From NCBI RefSeq assembly GCF_040183065.1, contig NC_091127.1:103958834-104022833 (forward strand): a stretch of 64,000 nucleotides of DNA. Direction: 5' to 3'. Shown here one piece after another: positions 45,858 to 56,656 of the stretch (position 1 is the first letter of the stretch; each line of letters opens with the position of its first letter). This stretch comes from Periplaneta americana (Eukaryota > Arthropoda > Insecta > Blattodea > Blattidae). The position numbers were made by a program, and so were the translations under genes. The notes beneath the pieces are model-generated. The model was not told where the DNA came from. It worked only from the letters and a program-made list of their open reading frames with translations, and ran no database searches.

Positions 45858-46874
45858 TGCTCTACGATTCAAAATGCTGAAAATTAAATAAACCATTAAT
45901 AATAAAAGTGGAGATACCGGAAGTGAAGTTCCTTGGAACTGTACAAATTACTTGATATAAAGTGATCTATCAAATACAAGGTAGAAGTAAAATAACCATG
46001 CATATTTTCGGAGCGAGCTCCTTATGTTGTGTACAGTAAAATAAGAAAAAGTCTAATACCATATTGGTGGGAAATTTGTAGTTTTCTCAGAAAAAAAAAA
46101 CTTCTAATTCGATAACTATTGCGAGTAGGATCGTGATTTTTGTCCTTGTCAATAGAAAATCTAATAAAGAATCATTTATCCCTTTGGCGTATTAATAGAA
46201 CAGACGGTTTTTGTGTAACTTTGATTTGAAAAACCACACATTTGAATTTAATCTACAATGCGAAGAGGTTGCAACGTTGCAGCGAGTGAGGGAGAAGGGG
46301 AGAAGTTTACCGTATTGCCTGACAAGCCAGAGTTCGTTTCCCTCTTGCACAAGTATTATTAGAGCCAGTACAGTGTGTGTTAGAGTTTTGGCAGCCTTCA
46401 TACCGAGTATTATTGATATTTAGTGTGTGAGTGTGTTGGGTATCGCAGTGCCAAAATTTACGAACACGGAATGTCACATTTATCGCTGTCTGTCTGCGTG
46501 TCCTTGATACCACCAGTGTAATAGGCTACCAGGCTGCGTAATCGAGGGCTACAGAGTAGCGGCGGTATTACCAGACGTCTAAAACTTGTAAATTAATTTT
46601 CTAATTAACCATGCATTTAATCAAAAACGTATTTTATATTTTTTTATTCCATTCAGTGTTTTCTATCGTTATTTTCAATTTGCGTGTTATTTTGCTTCGG
46701 CTCTGCATAACGTTTCAGGATTTTAAACTTACAGAGTAAATAGCAGACTGTAGGGAGAACTGTTATGATCACATTCAAAGAATGAATGGTGAAAAAATTG
46801 CGTTGGAGTAATAACATGTAACTCAAAAAACTGCACAAGTCAAGGAAAATTTTGTAAAATATGGATTGACTAAC
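45858..46874. other. No recognisable feature
   Basis: About 1 kb. Overlapping frames of 61-70 codons at 46192-46513 shadow each other and show no recognisable domain. Confidence 0.35.
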
Positions 46875-46876
46875 TA

Positions 46877-47428
46877 CTGGGTGTTCATTTCAAAGTGTGT
46901 CATGACGTCACTGTTGTGAGTCAGCAATTTGAAGCGAGTTTCAGCTTTTATGGCAGAGAAGTTGCCTATTAATCAAGGCGTTCAATCTGAACTTGAGAAC
47001 GTGTACGGTATAACTTGGACGTCGTAGCAACAGATGGCGGTCTGTACGGTGTGTGTGCTATCATAACCTCTTTCGAACTGTTGGGTACGGCAACATTCCA
47101 CAACACAAATCGAATGCACGTTGACCGTCGAAGTTAATGTCAACAAATACGTAAATAATCGTCTTAACTCTATCCCCATATCCCGATAGTAAGAAAAAAC
47201 TCACCTCAGTACGTGTTTCCAAACAGTTCACATTCCTGCCACTACAGGCGTTACCGTACGTATTGGTAAGTACTCTTCAGAATGAACGCCGTACTTGCTA
47301 GGCAACTTCTCTGGCAAATAGGTAATACGCCTTTGCGGAAGTGTAGGAAGATTGAATTCTCTAGGCTCATCGGCTAGCCACATGACGGCATACAGCGAGC
47401 CATGACACACTTTGAACTGAACACCCAG
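46877..47428. mobile_element. Non-autonomous TIR element, 552 bp
   Basis: The left end CTGGGTGTTCATTTCAAAGT followed by GTGTCATG is mirrored by CATGACACACTTTGAACTGA and ACACCCAG. TA flanks both ends (46875-46876 and 47429-47430). Inner segments GAGAAGTTGCCTATTA and AGGCAACTTCTC also pair across the element. No transposase motif is present. It belongs to a TA-targeting group. Confidence 0.85.
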
Positions 47429-47442
47429 TATAAGTTTAAATA

Positions 47443-48009
47443 CAGACGTGGACAAATTATTAGACTTAATTAATTATATGTGCAACGAAGCTGTATTTAT
47501 CAGTAGAAATAATGAACAAAAATATATTTTGCACAGATATAATGAACAGAAAATTGAGTCTTGAGGTTACTAATATTTTGTGAACATCCTCTCATTTTTT
47601 ATTTAACACGTTGATTTTGTCAGGGATGCTAGAAACCAAAGTTTGACACTTTCTTTGAATATCAGCATCATTTAGCCAGATATCAGACAGTGCTTAAATG
47701 AGTCCATGTTTTGTTGTAAGCTTCTTTTTGTTCACTTTCTTTTTCAGTATAGACCACAGATTTTCAATTTCGTTCATGTCCGGTCTTCTTGCAGGCCATG
47801 GGAGAATATCTTCTGCAGTATATAATTAAAACATCAGTAGTACCAACATAGGCAAAAAAATATACTTAACCATTGGAAAAATATACTAGAAGATGTAAAC
47901 AGTCATATTTACAACAATAGAGACTCTGTGAATTACACTGATAGATGATATGACGAATTATATTAAGATTACATGAAAAAGTTTTAGTCTAATAATTTGT
48001 CCATGTCTG
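47443..48009 (-). mobile_element. Tc1-like transposon, internally deleted
   Basis: The ends CAGACGTGGACAAATTATTA and TAATAATTTGTCC-type sequence (TCTAATAATTTGTCCATGTC TG) are inverted with one mismatch over about 24 bp. TA flanks both ends (47441-47442 and 48010-48011). Length is 567 bp, a third of a full Tc1 element. It retains the C-terminal end of a transposase on the minus strand and lies only 12 bp from the TA of the previous element. Confidence 0.9.
47560..47820 (-). pseudogene. Tc1 transposase C-terminal fragment (DD34E)
   Basis: On the minus strand I read EDILPWPARRPDMNEIENLW followed by SILKKKVNKKK, then, after one in-frame stop, ALSDIWLNDADIQRKCQTLV and SSIPDKI. The Glu of NEIENLW is the third member of the Tc1 DD34E catalytic triad. 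The first two Asp and the paired helix-turn-helix domain are deleted. Confidence 0.85.
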
Positions 48010-48046
48010 TAGTATTTTGGAGCCGGAACGGACTTAATCTTTGATA

Positions 48047-48086
<40 letters not shown>
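48047..48086. repeat. GAT trinucleotide microsatellite
   Basis: About 13 uninterrupted ATG/GAT units. The minus-strand poly-isoleucine frame across it is an artefact. Confidence 0.9.
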
Positions 48087-48530
48087 GCGACGTGTTTCTC
48101 CTGTAAATCATATTGTCTCTTTGAATGCATATATAAATCGTTCCTCTTTCTGAAAAAATACTTCAGTAACACGTTTTTTGGAAACGTTGAATGACGTTTA
48201 TACTGTACTTGGTACATTAGGACTAAAACGTACGACAGGTTTAGTAGGCCTTAAACAGTTTTCAACATTAATTACCCAGACCCTATAAGAAATAGCCGAT
48301 ATAGCCACATAAGATTTAATTATTATGTAAATGAAAGAGTAAATAAAGAGCTTCCTATGTAGTCTACCTATGCACTTTGTTTTATTGTATCTTAATTATT
48401 ACCCTTTTAACAAATATATACAATTATTTTCTATACTTTCAACATTTTTAAGTACCTGCCGTTTACAAACTATGAGAAAGGTATCTAAGTATACGTATTG
48501 CGAGTGAAATGCATAATAAAACACAAGCTT
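48087..48530. other. No recognisable feature
   Basis: AT-rich spacer. Confidence 0.3.
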
Positions 48531-48848
48531 TCAGAACCTGGAGTCAGGTTTTACTCGTAGCTTCCTGTAATAGTTTTCGAGCTTTGTCCCGTGAATTGAT
48601 AATGCCCATGAAGCGATATTGACTGTGATGTCATAGGTGACGTAGTAAGCGATGAGATGACTATTCCCTGGAAAGAACGAGAATATCGAAAAAAGGGGAG
48701 GAACAAAAATGCCGATGCATCCATAACTAATGCAAAATATAAATGCAATTTTGTATCTATTCTTAGTATGCCTATAACGCATGGTCTCCACAATGAAGTT
48801 CATGATATTTATGTAATATACCAATAATATGAAGATATGTGTATACAT
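48531..48848 (-). CDS. Unrecognised open frame with two hydrophobic segments
   Basis: This 105-codon minus-strand frame is the only sizeable one in the window that I cannot tie to a mobile element or simple repeat. It has a short hydrophobic start, then basic residues (RYRHTKNRYK), a hydrophobic stretch IAFIFCISYGCIGIFVPPLF, and a second one around YYVTYDITVNIASWALSI, ending in a basic tail (YYRKLRVKPD). Two membrane segments with a basic loop are possible. I recognise no family and see no flanking exons, promoter or polyadenylation signal that would support it. AT-rich DNA readily gives hydrophobic frames by chance, so this is a weak call. Confidence 0.2.
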   Translation of the reverse strand: MYTHIFILLVYYINIMNFIVETMRYRHTKNRYKIAFIFCISYGCIGIFVPPLFSIFSFFPGNSHLIAYYVTYDITVNIASWALSIHGTKLENYYRKLRVKPDSRF

Positions 48849-49085
48849 GTATATAAAGTAGCAATAATTATATATATGTATATATATTGCATTTTAATTT
48901 TAATTTCAAATTGTTATTCAACGTTAAATTGGGAACCATGGTTCGCCGGTCAGTTTTTAGACTACCTTACTGTCAAGATTTTGTAGTGATTCTGAAAAAC
49001 GATTATATGTTTTTCATGATATCTTTAGATTGAACGTAAACACCTGAGTGGTGGCTATGCGGCAATTGTAGTTCAGTATTATGAC
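48849..49085. other. No recognisable feature
   Basis: AT-rich spacer with a short TATATATG stretch. Confidence 0.3.
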
Positions 49086-49507
49086 TAGGGACCGGATTTT
49101 TAGGTTTTTGGAATAGGTGAAATAGGTTTTTTTATGTCCAACCTGTTGAAGGGGTCGTAAAATCTACCAGATCGTTAAAAATGTATCCTTACAGTTAGAC
49201 TTAAAAATAAATATATATTTATTAAGGCAACATGGGCCACGAAACTGACCTTTCAAGAACCAAACTATTTATAAAAATTTATAAGATTCGAAATTTTTGT
49301 TCCTTCCCCTTTAACATTATTTGTAGTTTGAATAAATTATTGGAACAATTAACATTTTTATCTAATATAATTTATCTTGATATAACTACATAAATTACAA
49401 TTATCGATAGATAAAAGGTACAGTACACACACAACTTTTGAATTAAATTTGTTCAAACTTGATCAAGAATTATTTTAAGAACTAACAAATAAAGAAAACA
49501 ACATCAT

Positions 49508-49800
49508 TTACTGGTACTGTTCCTGGTTGCAATGTGTGGCCAAATACTTTTCAAGATTCTCGACTGAGAAGTTTTTTCTATTGTCTCTCAAAATACATTT
49601 GAAGGACGAAATGGTTCTTTTGACAGCACATGACATCATAGGTGCAAATTTCATTGCTGCCACTGCAGCAGGTACCCACGGTAACTGACAGTTGAAGCTT
49701 TCACTCTTGAGAATGGAGCACATATTTTTCATTTTTTCAAAGCCTGGATTCCTCTGTAATACTTTCTTCAGTTTTAATGTGACGGCTTCACTCACAGGTC
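49508..49800 (-). pseudogene. hAT transposase C-terminal fragment, CGGBP1-like type
   Basis: The frame reads SEAVTLKLKKVLQRNPGFEK, then KFAPMMSCAVKRTISSFKCI and LRDNRKNFSVENLEKYLATH. It parallels the C-terminus of the 35481-36964 transposase ([42 protein letters not shown]). The diagnostic VERSFS is changed to VKRTIS here. It is a degraded paralogue rather than a recent copy. Confidence 0.8.
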
Positions 49801-49983
49801 CTGTACTTGTTTCTGTAGAAGAGAGTCAATGACACCAATTGCATCTTTCAGTTGTAGCGACGAAGATTCCAAGTACTCAGAATTTTTGGAAGGTCACTGA
49901 AATGTGCCTTGAGGGAAGCAAGGGAGCCATAGATGTTGTCACTGCTCAGGGATTGAGGCAGCCTCCTCCACGCCGAGAGTGTT

Positions 49984-49987
49984 TTTC

Positions 49988-50018
<31 letters not shown>

Positions 50019-50020
50019 GA
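49984..50020. repeat. CT microsatellite
   Basis: A (CT)n tract of about 18 units with one interruption, inside the hAT relic. Confidence 0.9.
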
Positions 50021-50251
50021 AATATATTGATATTTCTCTCAAAAAAAAATATATATAACGCAATAAATACAGGATAACGCTTATTAACAATGATTTACGT
50101 TTTTTTAGGTACTAAGATCTAATTTAGTTTTTTTTAGGTTCAACAGAATTCATATACGACTCCTATGATCAGGATTCGAAAAAGTGTTGAAGAAATTAAG
50201 AGTTCAGAAGCAAGGAAAAAGAATAGGTAAAACCTACAAATCCTGTCCCTA

Positions 50252-51000
50252 ATTTTATGACAACGCTGTCTCTGTATTGTAACATTCATAACGTACATGT
50301 TTCTAATACTTATACATATATGTCTAAAATTTGGGTGTAGTAGTTTTAGTAGTAATTATTTTCAAGATCTTTTACTAAACTTAAAGTCCCAGAAATCCAG
50401 TTGATCTGTGAAAACGTCACTATTCCTGTGCACTGCGCTCTGAGGCTCTCAGCCAGTAAGAAGAGATCCGTTATCTCTGACCGATTGCAGTTTGTTTCTA
50501 TATGTTCTTAAATTAATGGATATGTTGAGTTTATGTGTTATGATCACATATTTAATGTGTTGTCCTTTTACTCATGATACTTATAAGACATTTCCTAACA
50601 TGGAGTCTGGCAGTGAGGTAGTTGCTTTTAGCGCAAAGGAAGCTCTGAATTTCGAAATAATTTGTATTGTTTTATTGAAAGTTGGAACCATTTTAGTGCA
50701 AAATATGTGCGCGGAACAGATTTTCGAGCTTTACGAAACGAAAAAAATTGTAACATAATATAAATTTCGTAGTCATATAAATGCGATTGCTGGACTCGGA
50801 TCTTTGCCTCTCTACTATATCTGAGGAGACTGATGCGATTAGTTGGCTTATATACTGGCAAACATTGATGTCACTTTACAGAATTATATATCAATCCTGT
50901 TGTAATTTAGGGGCAGTTTTCTTCACTTTTGAATGACCGCCGTATATAATCATTACGAGGGAATGGCTGTGAGCTAAATTTTTTCGTCGTGGCGAGTTCC
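50252..51000. other. No recognisable feature
   Basis: AT-rich sequence. An 88-codon frame (50492-50758) has no recognisable motif. Confidence 0.35.
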
Positions 51001-51270
51001 CTGAATTGCGGGGCAGGGTTATATACGCTCCAGAATACCTGGCGGTGGAGCCAGGCTGTCTGGTAGGGCCCAGACATAAATTCTCATGTAAACGGTTGCT
51101 GCAGAAGCAACGTGTAGGGAGGAGGGGGACGTACGCCCGCCTTCCAGGATCCCGGAACCCGGAGGCGGGATGGAGGGAGGGCGAGTGGGAGGAGTTGCTG
51201 GAGAAGTAGCAGTAGTTGGGACGTTTTATGACTCCCGAGGGAATACTAGGGAGCTGGGCCCCGAGTTCGA
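51001..51270. other. Locally GC-rich block, unclassified
   Basis: This stretch is much richer in G and C than its surroundings, with GGAGGCGGGATGGAGGGAGG and similar purine-rich runs on the plus strand. It has a 67-codon open frame without recognisable features. It could be a fragment of a GC-rich repeat or a CpG-rich regulatory remnant. Confidence 0.3.
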
Positions 51271-52327
51271 TTGGATGGATACCTTCCCACCTTACCTACC
51301 TGCAGCCATTCCCGTATATACCTTTATTTTTTCCCCCCTTTTCCTTGTATAGTGTGCCCAAGGAGTTTGTATAATAGTTTCTTAACCTAACCCTTTCTAT
51401 GCCACCCACGAGCTATCTCGCTCTGCGATATGCAGACCTCTCTCGTGTTATGTGAATCCAGTCAGTTTCTCCTGTCATCTGTTCATAATACAAGCTATCT
51501 GATACTATTACATCCTTTATCACGAGAGTATTATCTTTTTTTCATAAGTTATACATTTCACGTAGGAATAAGGAACTGAGCTGTCTCTAACGATGGGGTG
51601 ACATACTAAGGTCGACCAGTCCAGGTTCTAACCCAGATGAAGGCAAGATTTTTTATTACGTCATAACTTCGAAAACGGCTCTGGGATGCATTCGCCTGAT
51701 ATAAAAATAGGATGCAGATTTTTTGTCAGTGATAAAAAAAACTGCTAGTGCTAGAGCAAGATTCTCAATACATTTTGTCTTTGGATTCATCTCAGTGAAA
51801 GTACTGTTGAATTGGTGCAGCACTTTGCATTGCCAAACAGGCCTAGCTTCTTTTATAATCAAGGATAGTTCTTTTTCGTGTTGTCCGTCCCTGTAAATTG
51901 TCTGTGGGCAGAGAGGGAGGCTGCGACTTCATGGTAAAAAAGTACACAGAGGAAATGCTCTACGTTACAAGATGGTTTATTTAATAACGACAGTGTACTA
52001 TAATTATATCAGCAAATAATTAAACAGAAAAACATTATAACTTCAGAAATTAAGGAAATGAGATAATGAAATAAAACATAATGAAGGTGAAATGAATCTC
52101 CAGAAAAAACAATGTTTGACGAAATTGAATACAGGAGTAGAAGAGCCATTACCAAAGAGAAATTAAGAAAATAATAGCCTATCTAATATAAATTCAGGAC
52201 CAAAGAAACACATTTTAATTATTACAAGAAGTTTTGGAACAACGATTTATATTACGAAAAACTCTTGATTACAGAGAATGAAGGTGAACAGCTGGTGACA
52301 GTATAATAATAAAACACTGTTCTTAGT
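51271..52327. other. Mostly unassigned
   Basis: A tRNA-like B-box resemblance, CCAGGTTCTAACCCAG, lies at about 51621, but no A box or SINE body was recognised. The rest is AT-rich and featureless. Confidence 0.3.
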
Positions 52328-52490
52328 CCACCGCTGTGGAGTAACGGTTAGCCTGCCTGACTGTGAAACGAACGAGCCCGGATTCAAATCCTGGTTGGGC
52401 CAAGTTACTTGATTGACGTTTTTTTCGGGGTTTTCCCTCAACCCAATAAGAGCAAATGTTGAGTTACTGAGGCGCTCTCGGCCTTTCTAT
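52328..52490 (+). mobile_element. SINE family 4, 3'-truncated copy (plus)
   Basis: CCACCGCTGTGGAGTAACGG followed by TTAGCCTGCCTGACTG (A-box region) and CCCGGATTCAAATCC (B box) are succeeded by GGGCCAAGTTACTTGATTGA and TTTTCCCTCAACCCAATAAG, as in the 43228-43471 copy. The SINE body stops near 52490 without the usual tail. Confidence 0.8.
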
Positions 52491-52594
52491 CTATCTAATC
52501 TTGTTGGTTGGAATACAAGACAATTAAATAATAAAATAACCCTGCCATGAATCGTTATGATCAGGATGGTAATCTGCGTGTCGAGGTAGTCAAG
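52491..52594. other. Spacer
   Basis: Short sequence with no recognised feature. Confidence 0.3.
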
Positions 52595-53410
52595 TGACAA
52601 CACACACTCACTATGTAAAACACAACTATTTATTTGAATAAGCAAAATAAATTCGTAGCACAGAAAATATCTTCTTCACAGAGTAACGTAAACCAAATCC
52701 AGCTAATTACCTAAGTAGGTACTTCCCCACGCTGGCATCCATCTTGTCATACAACCTTGACATAACCATCACTCAGCACACACATAGGCGTTACATACAA
52801 GTTGGCCACCCCTCAAACGTCACACAGCAATGGGTGCCTTCATCGTGAATTCCATACTCTTTAAATTCGTTCTACTGCAATAACTAAATAAAACATAAGC
52901 CAAAACCAACTCACTGAACTGATTGTATATTGCGGTAGGCTTTTAGTTATATCACAGCTAGAAAAACGATCCTCTGAAATAAAAAAAACCGACCAGTATT
53001 TGACCAGAGCTGACTGAACGCAAGCCAGTCAGGAAAATGAATGCAGTTCAAGCTAATAAGTACATCCCAAAACTCACCGCTAAATTCCACCCGAATATCT
53101 TCTGCAATACACTCGCAGGTTCCCACAACACCGTGGACTATGCAGCTTCTGGTAGACTTATCGAACCCGGTTCGATTACCCGGCCTACGTAGGAGCTCGT
53201 ACCCTATCACACACACATCCTCAACAGCCGGCACACATCCGACCTAAAAGAGTCCATCAATCATACTGACGCTACTGCTGCGAACAACTCGCATCACAGT
53301 CCAAATATAAACTCACGCCACCGTCTTAACCAAAAAGCAAGCGCTATTATAAAATAATAACTGCTCCCTCGATAAAATAATAACTGCTCCCCCGGTCTCA
53401 ACTCATCACA
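52595..53410 (-). mobile_element. Possible solo LTR (minus), weak
   Basis: Read on the minus strand the block starts TGTGATGAGTTGAGACC and ends GTGTGTGTTGTCA, that is TG...CA, with an AATAAA about 30 bp before the end. At 816 bp it would suit an LTR. I see no convincing target duplication, no primer-binding site and no second copy in the window. A short direct duplication, ATAAAATAATAACTGCTCCC, lies near its start (53345-53395). Confidence 0.25.
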
Positions 53411-54665
53411 GGTTATAGGAACAGAACCAGAGCATACGGAAAAAATAGAAAGCTGAGAGGAAAGAAGCCATCTACGAGAAGTAAGAAGAACTAGATCAGA
53501 AAGGAAAAAACTACAAGCCATCTATGAAGAGTTAGAATAATTAAAACTAACAGAGAAAAGTATAAAGATAGAAAAATGTAAGAGAAATAGAAAGGAAAAG
53601 AAAGACGTGCCGAAATATAAACGGCTCAACTTAACTATTATTTTATTCGAAAGCACACACATACCTTACTGGAGAGTCGATTCGACTTAATAACTTTGTG
53701 TGGAGTAAACGTCGCTTCATCTCCTCATCTCTCTGACGTCAACGGAGCGCACAGATAAGTGTCACAGGTCTACAGGCACATCTGCTAGGGACAGGTTGCT
53801 GTTGTGTGAGATCATTTCTTGTTTAGCAGGTATTATTTAGAACTGGCCGTGGTATTTAAACAGCTTCTTGTTCCACGTAGAGCACTAATTGTAATTATAA
53901 TTGAAATTGTAATTGTATTCTTAATAGGCTACTGTAGTTGTAGACCTAATCGCCTGGTAGAGGAGAAGAGAATGTCTGATGACCTCGTCTGTATCAGGTT
54001 AAATAAATAAGTAAATCCATAAATGAATAAATAAATAATAAGTAAGTAAATAAATAAATAAATGGATACTGATTTGGATAGCTATGCCACTTCTTGCTCT
54101 GATACTGTAGTTAATTTATCTTTTCAAAGTAATCCATGCACATATGCCTAAGCCCTAACAGTTTATGCCAGTTTTCTATCAGAGGCGAAGTACACAAATA
54201 TCTTCTGTAAGAGGAATTATCCCGTAGACCAGTGATGTCAAAGCAAGCGCATTTTTCTGACCTTGACGTCGTGTGCGGGCATCAAGCGCTAGGCATGAAA
54301 GGAGGAATAGGCAGCCTGTTGGATTAAGAAACCAGTGGTGCACAAACTTCAAACGGAACGCATGACTTCTTTCTGTTTGATATTATCTATATTGTCTGTA
54401 AAACAAAAGTATTTACACCAATTTCTTAATATTGCAGTTGTGTTTTAAACTTTAATAACATAATAAAGAGTTAAGAAGGAATATTCACATAAATTCCATT
54501 GTAGTACAACTATACTCTACTAAGTGGATGAAACATATCATTCATAAAGAAAACGACATTCCAAAAAAAAGAGATTGATTATGACATGATAAGTTGGAAT
54601 TGATATTGATGGTACCTTTAGCCTTATAAAAGTAATCAATAAACTAATCAAAACAATATTATAGA
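53411..54665. other. No recognisable feature
   Basis: Unique-looking sequence with A-rich stretches and an AAATAAATA-type run near 54001-54065. Confidence 0.35.
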
Positions 54666-54673
54666 ACAAAGCA

Positions 54674-54934
54674 GCCACCGGCGTGGCTCAGTCGGTTAAG
54701 GCGTTTCCCTGTCGGTCTGAAGTTGCGCTCGGGTGCGGGTTCTATCCCCGCTTTGGGCTGATTACCTGGTTGGGTTTTTTCCGAGGTTTTTCCCAACCGT
54801 AAGGTGAATGCCAGGTAATCTATGGCGAATCTTCGGCCTCATCTCGCCAAATACCATCTCGCTATCACCAATCTCGACGCTAAATAACCTCGTAATTGAT
54901 ATAGCGTCGTTAAATAACCAACTAAAGAAAAATT
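54674..54934 (+). mobile_element. tRNA-derived SINE, family 1 (plus), 8-bp target duplication
   Basis: The head CCACCGGCGTGGCTCAGTCG (A-box region) and the B box GGTGCGGGTTCTATCCCCGC lead into GGGCTGATTACCTGGTTGGG, CAACCGTAAGGTGAATGCCA and GACGCTAAATAACCTCGTAA, then the tail GCGTCGTTAAATAACC. ACAAAGCA flanks both sides (54666-54673 and 54935-54942). It is closely similar to the minus-strand copy at 9203-9454. Confidence 0.93.
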
Positions 54935-54942
54935 ACAAAGCA

Positions 54943-56087
54943 AAGTTACCTAGGTACTGTATATGTTTTAAGAGTAACTAATATTACATAACAAAACTCT
55001 TATCGCATTACGCTTTTAAGGTGATATTGGTGAACAACTTCCTATCATCAGAATATTAAATTATTTTCTCGAAACCTGCTGAAACTATAGAGCTGACATT
55101 TTTATAACACATATTTTCTGCTTATGATGTAACAGTAGTTTCTTTGTAAATTCATTTCCTTAGAAACATTTTCCGTGCGAATATTTTCAAAATTTGTAAT
55201 ACACTATCTTCAGTAATACGTATTTACGGTATAATATATTTACGAAAACATTGTTTCAGTACCTGTAAGGCTACTAAGTAAATAGGCCTATATCCGAAAA
55301 TTTCATTTTTCCATTAAAATGTTGAAAAAATATTCCTTTTGAATAAAAAAAACAAACTTGTCAAAAATGAGCATTAAAATTAAAACATACATTCTAATAA
55401 TGCACTTATACCTCTCAGACAAATCTAAAAATTAACATGGATACAGTTTTAATAAGTTCTCTTCCCTTTATCTATTGAATCAGTGCTGGCTATCCCAGTA
55501 TGTAGCTCGACCAACCAGCATATATTATCTCTTTCGTCTGTCTCTTTTCTTTCCGCTGTAAAGCGCTCAGGCTCTCCTCAGCTCTAAAGCGCGCCGTAGA
55601 CATACATCTACACTTTTTAATTTGGCACACACCATCTAATGTAGAAAATGAAACAAAATCTTATGAGCTGATTTAGAATAGCCTAAATGTATTATGCTAT
55701 TTTTTGTTAGAATAGCCTACTATTTACGTATTGTATATTTTATGTGGATACTGTATGGATGAATTGACTCATAGAGATCGATTATGAACAAAATCAGACA
55801 AAAGGCGTATGTAGGCCCTATACGGACGGTGGACCTATAGAGGTTTATAGAAACTTTAAGTAAACTGAATCAACTGTTTACTGCACCAATGTAGTGTCTG
55901 TGTACTTCTTAATAATAATTTGGTTTCATAGTGAATCTTAAAGGATTCCTTCATAGTGCAGTGAAATTATTTCCCTGCTGTCCTGCAGCTGACAGACCGA
56001 GTGACACTCCAGTGAAGGCAACTACCTAAGCTCGGCGAATACGAGTAGCATTCATAATCTTATACAAATGCTCGCCATTTGTAGATA
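54943..56087. other. No recognisable feature
   Basis: About 1.1 kb of AT-rich sequence with no gene or element ends. Confidence 0.35.
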
Positions 56088-56487
56088 CAGATACGGAATT
56101 AAAATTTGGAGCGAGTCTTGATGGGCGTCTACCTGCTTGTAGGCATCAATTTCGCACTACTATCCACAAGTAGCATGTATATAGGAGCACTTGTTTACTG
56201 CACATGCGCAGCATGTTGTAAGCGAAACATACAGCTCATGCATTTTGTCAAGACACTCCCCCACTCCTCCTACAGAGCTGCGCACGAGATCGGATTAGTT
56301 TACTTACGAATGATAGGGGAATGGGTTAGCCTTTGCCTTGAACTCGGTAGAAACACACACGCCCGACCTTCCCTTCTACTTTTACCCCCTGCACAGAAAC
56401 TTTGTACCCGTACTGCACATCGCGAGTGTCTTGACAAAATGCTTGAGCTGTACAATAAGGGAGCTACAAATTTTATTTCCGTATCTG
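56088..56487 (+). mobile_element. MITE family C, copy 3, with a nested MITE
   Basis: The ends CAGATACGGAATTAAAATTT and AAATTTTATTTCCGTATCTG are inverted and flanked by TA (56086-56087 and 56488-56489). Without the nested unit at 56232-56450 it is about 180 bp. Its internal order (GCGAGTCTTGATGGG, TATCCACAAGTAGCATG, TGTTTACTGCACATGCGC) is shared with the copies at 32094 and 40546. A 137-codon frame across it is incidental. Confidence 0.92.
56232..56450. mobile_element. MITE nested in MITE family C
   Basis: CAGCTCATGCATTTTGTCAA followed by GACACTC at the left is mirrored by GAGTGTCTTGACAAAATGCT and TGAGCTG at the right. TA flanks both ends (56230-56231 and 56451-56452). Removing the element and one TA gives AAACATACAATAAGGGAGCT, which matches AAATTATACAATAAGGGAGC in the reverse complement of the 32094 copy. 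Confidence 0.93.
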
Positions 56488-56489
56488 TA

Positions 56490-56656
56490 CATATTCTTGA
56501 TATCTCCGTTCACGCTTGAAGTTCATTGTTGGAAATTGGTGCTGTCTCCCTTTGAATAGTTATTCAACTTTTGGGATTTACTCTTGATCATCGTATGTCT
56601 TATGATTTTGGATTAATGGATGAAAAAATCTCAAAGTGCTAGGAAACGACTGTAGC
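56490..56656. other. Spacer
   Basis: Short sequence with no recognised feature. Confidence 0.3.

Larger units (their letters stand above)
49086..50251 (-). mobile_element. hAT element, same broad family as 35244-37438, deleted
   Basis: The left end TAGGGACCGGATTTTTAGGT is mirrored by ACCTACAAATCCTGTCCCTA on the right. The element is 1.17 kb and holds the transposase C-terminus on the minus strand. Upstream coding sequence is replaced by unrelated sequence with a CT tract. Flanks ATTATGAC (left) and TTTATGAC (right, offset by a few bases) hint at an eroded 8-bp duplication. Flanking and internal TAGGTTTTT motifs recur. Confidence 0.75.

Noticed and set aside
56106..56519. 137-codon plus-strand frame
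   Set aside because: It lies inside the two nested MITEs at 56088-56487.
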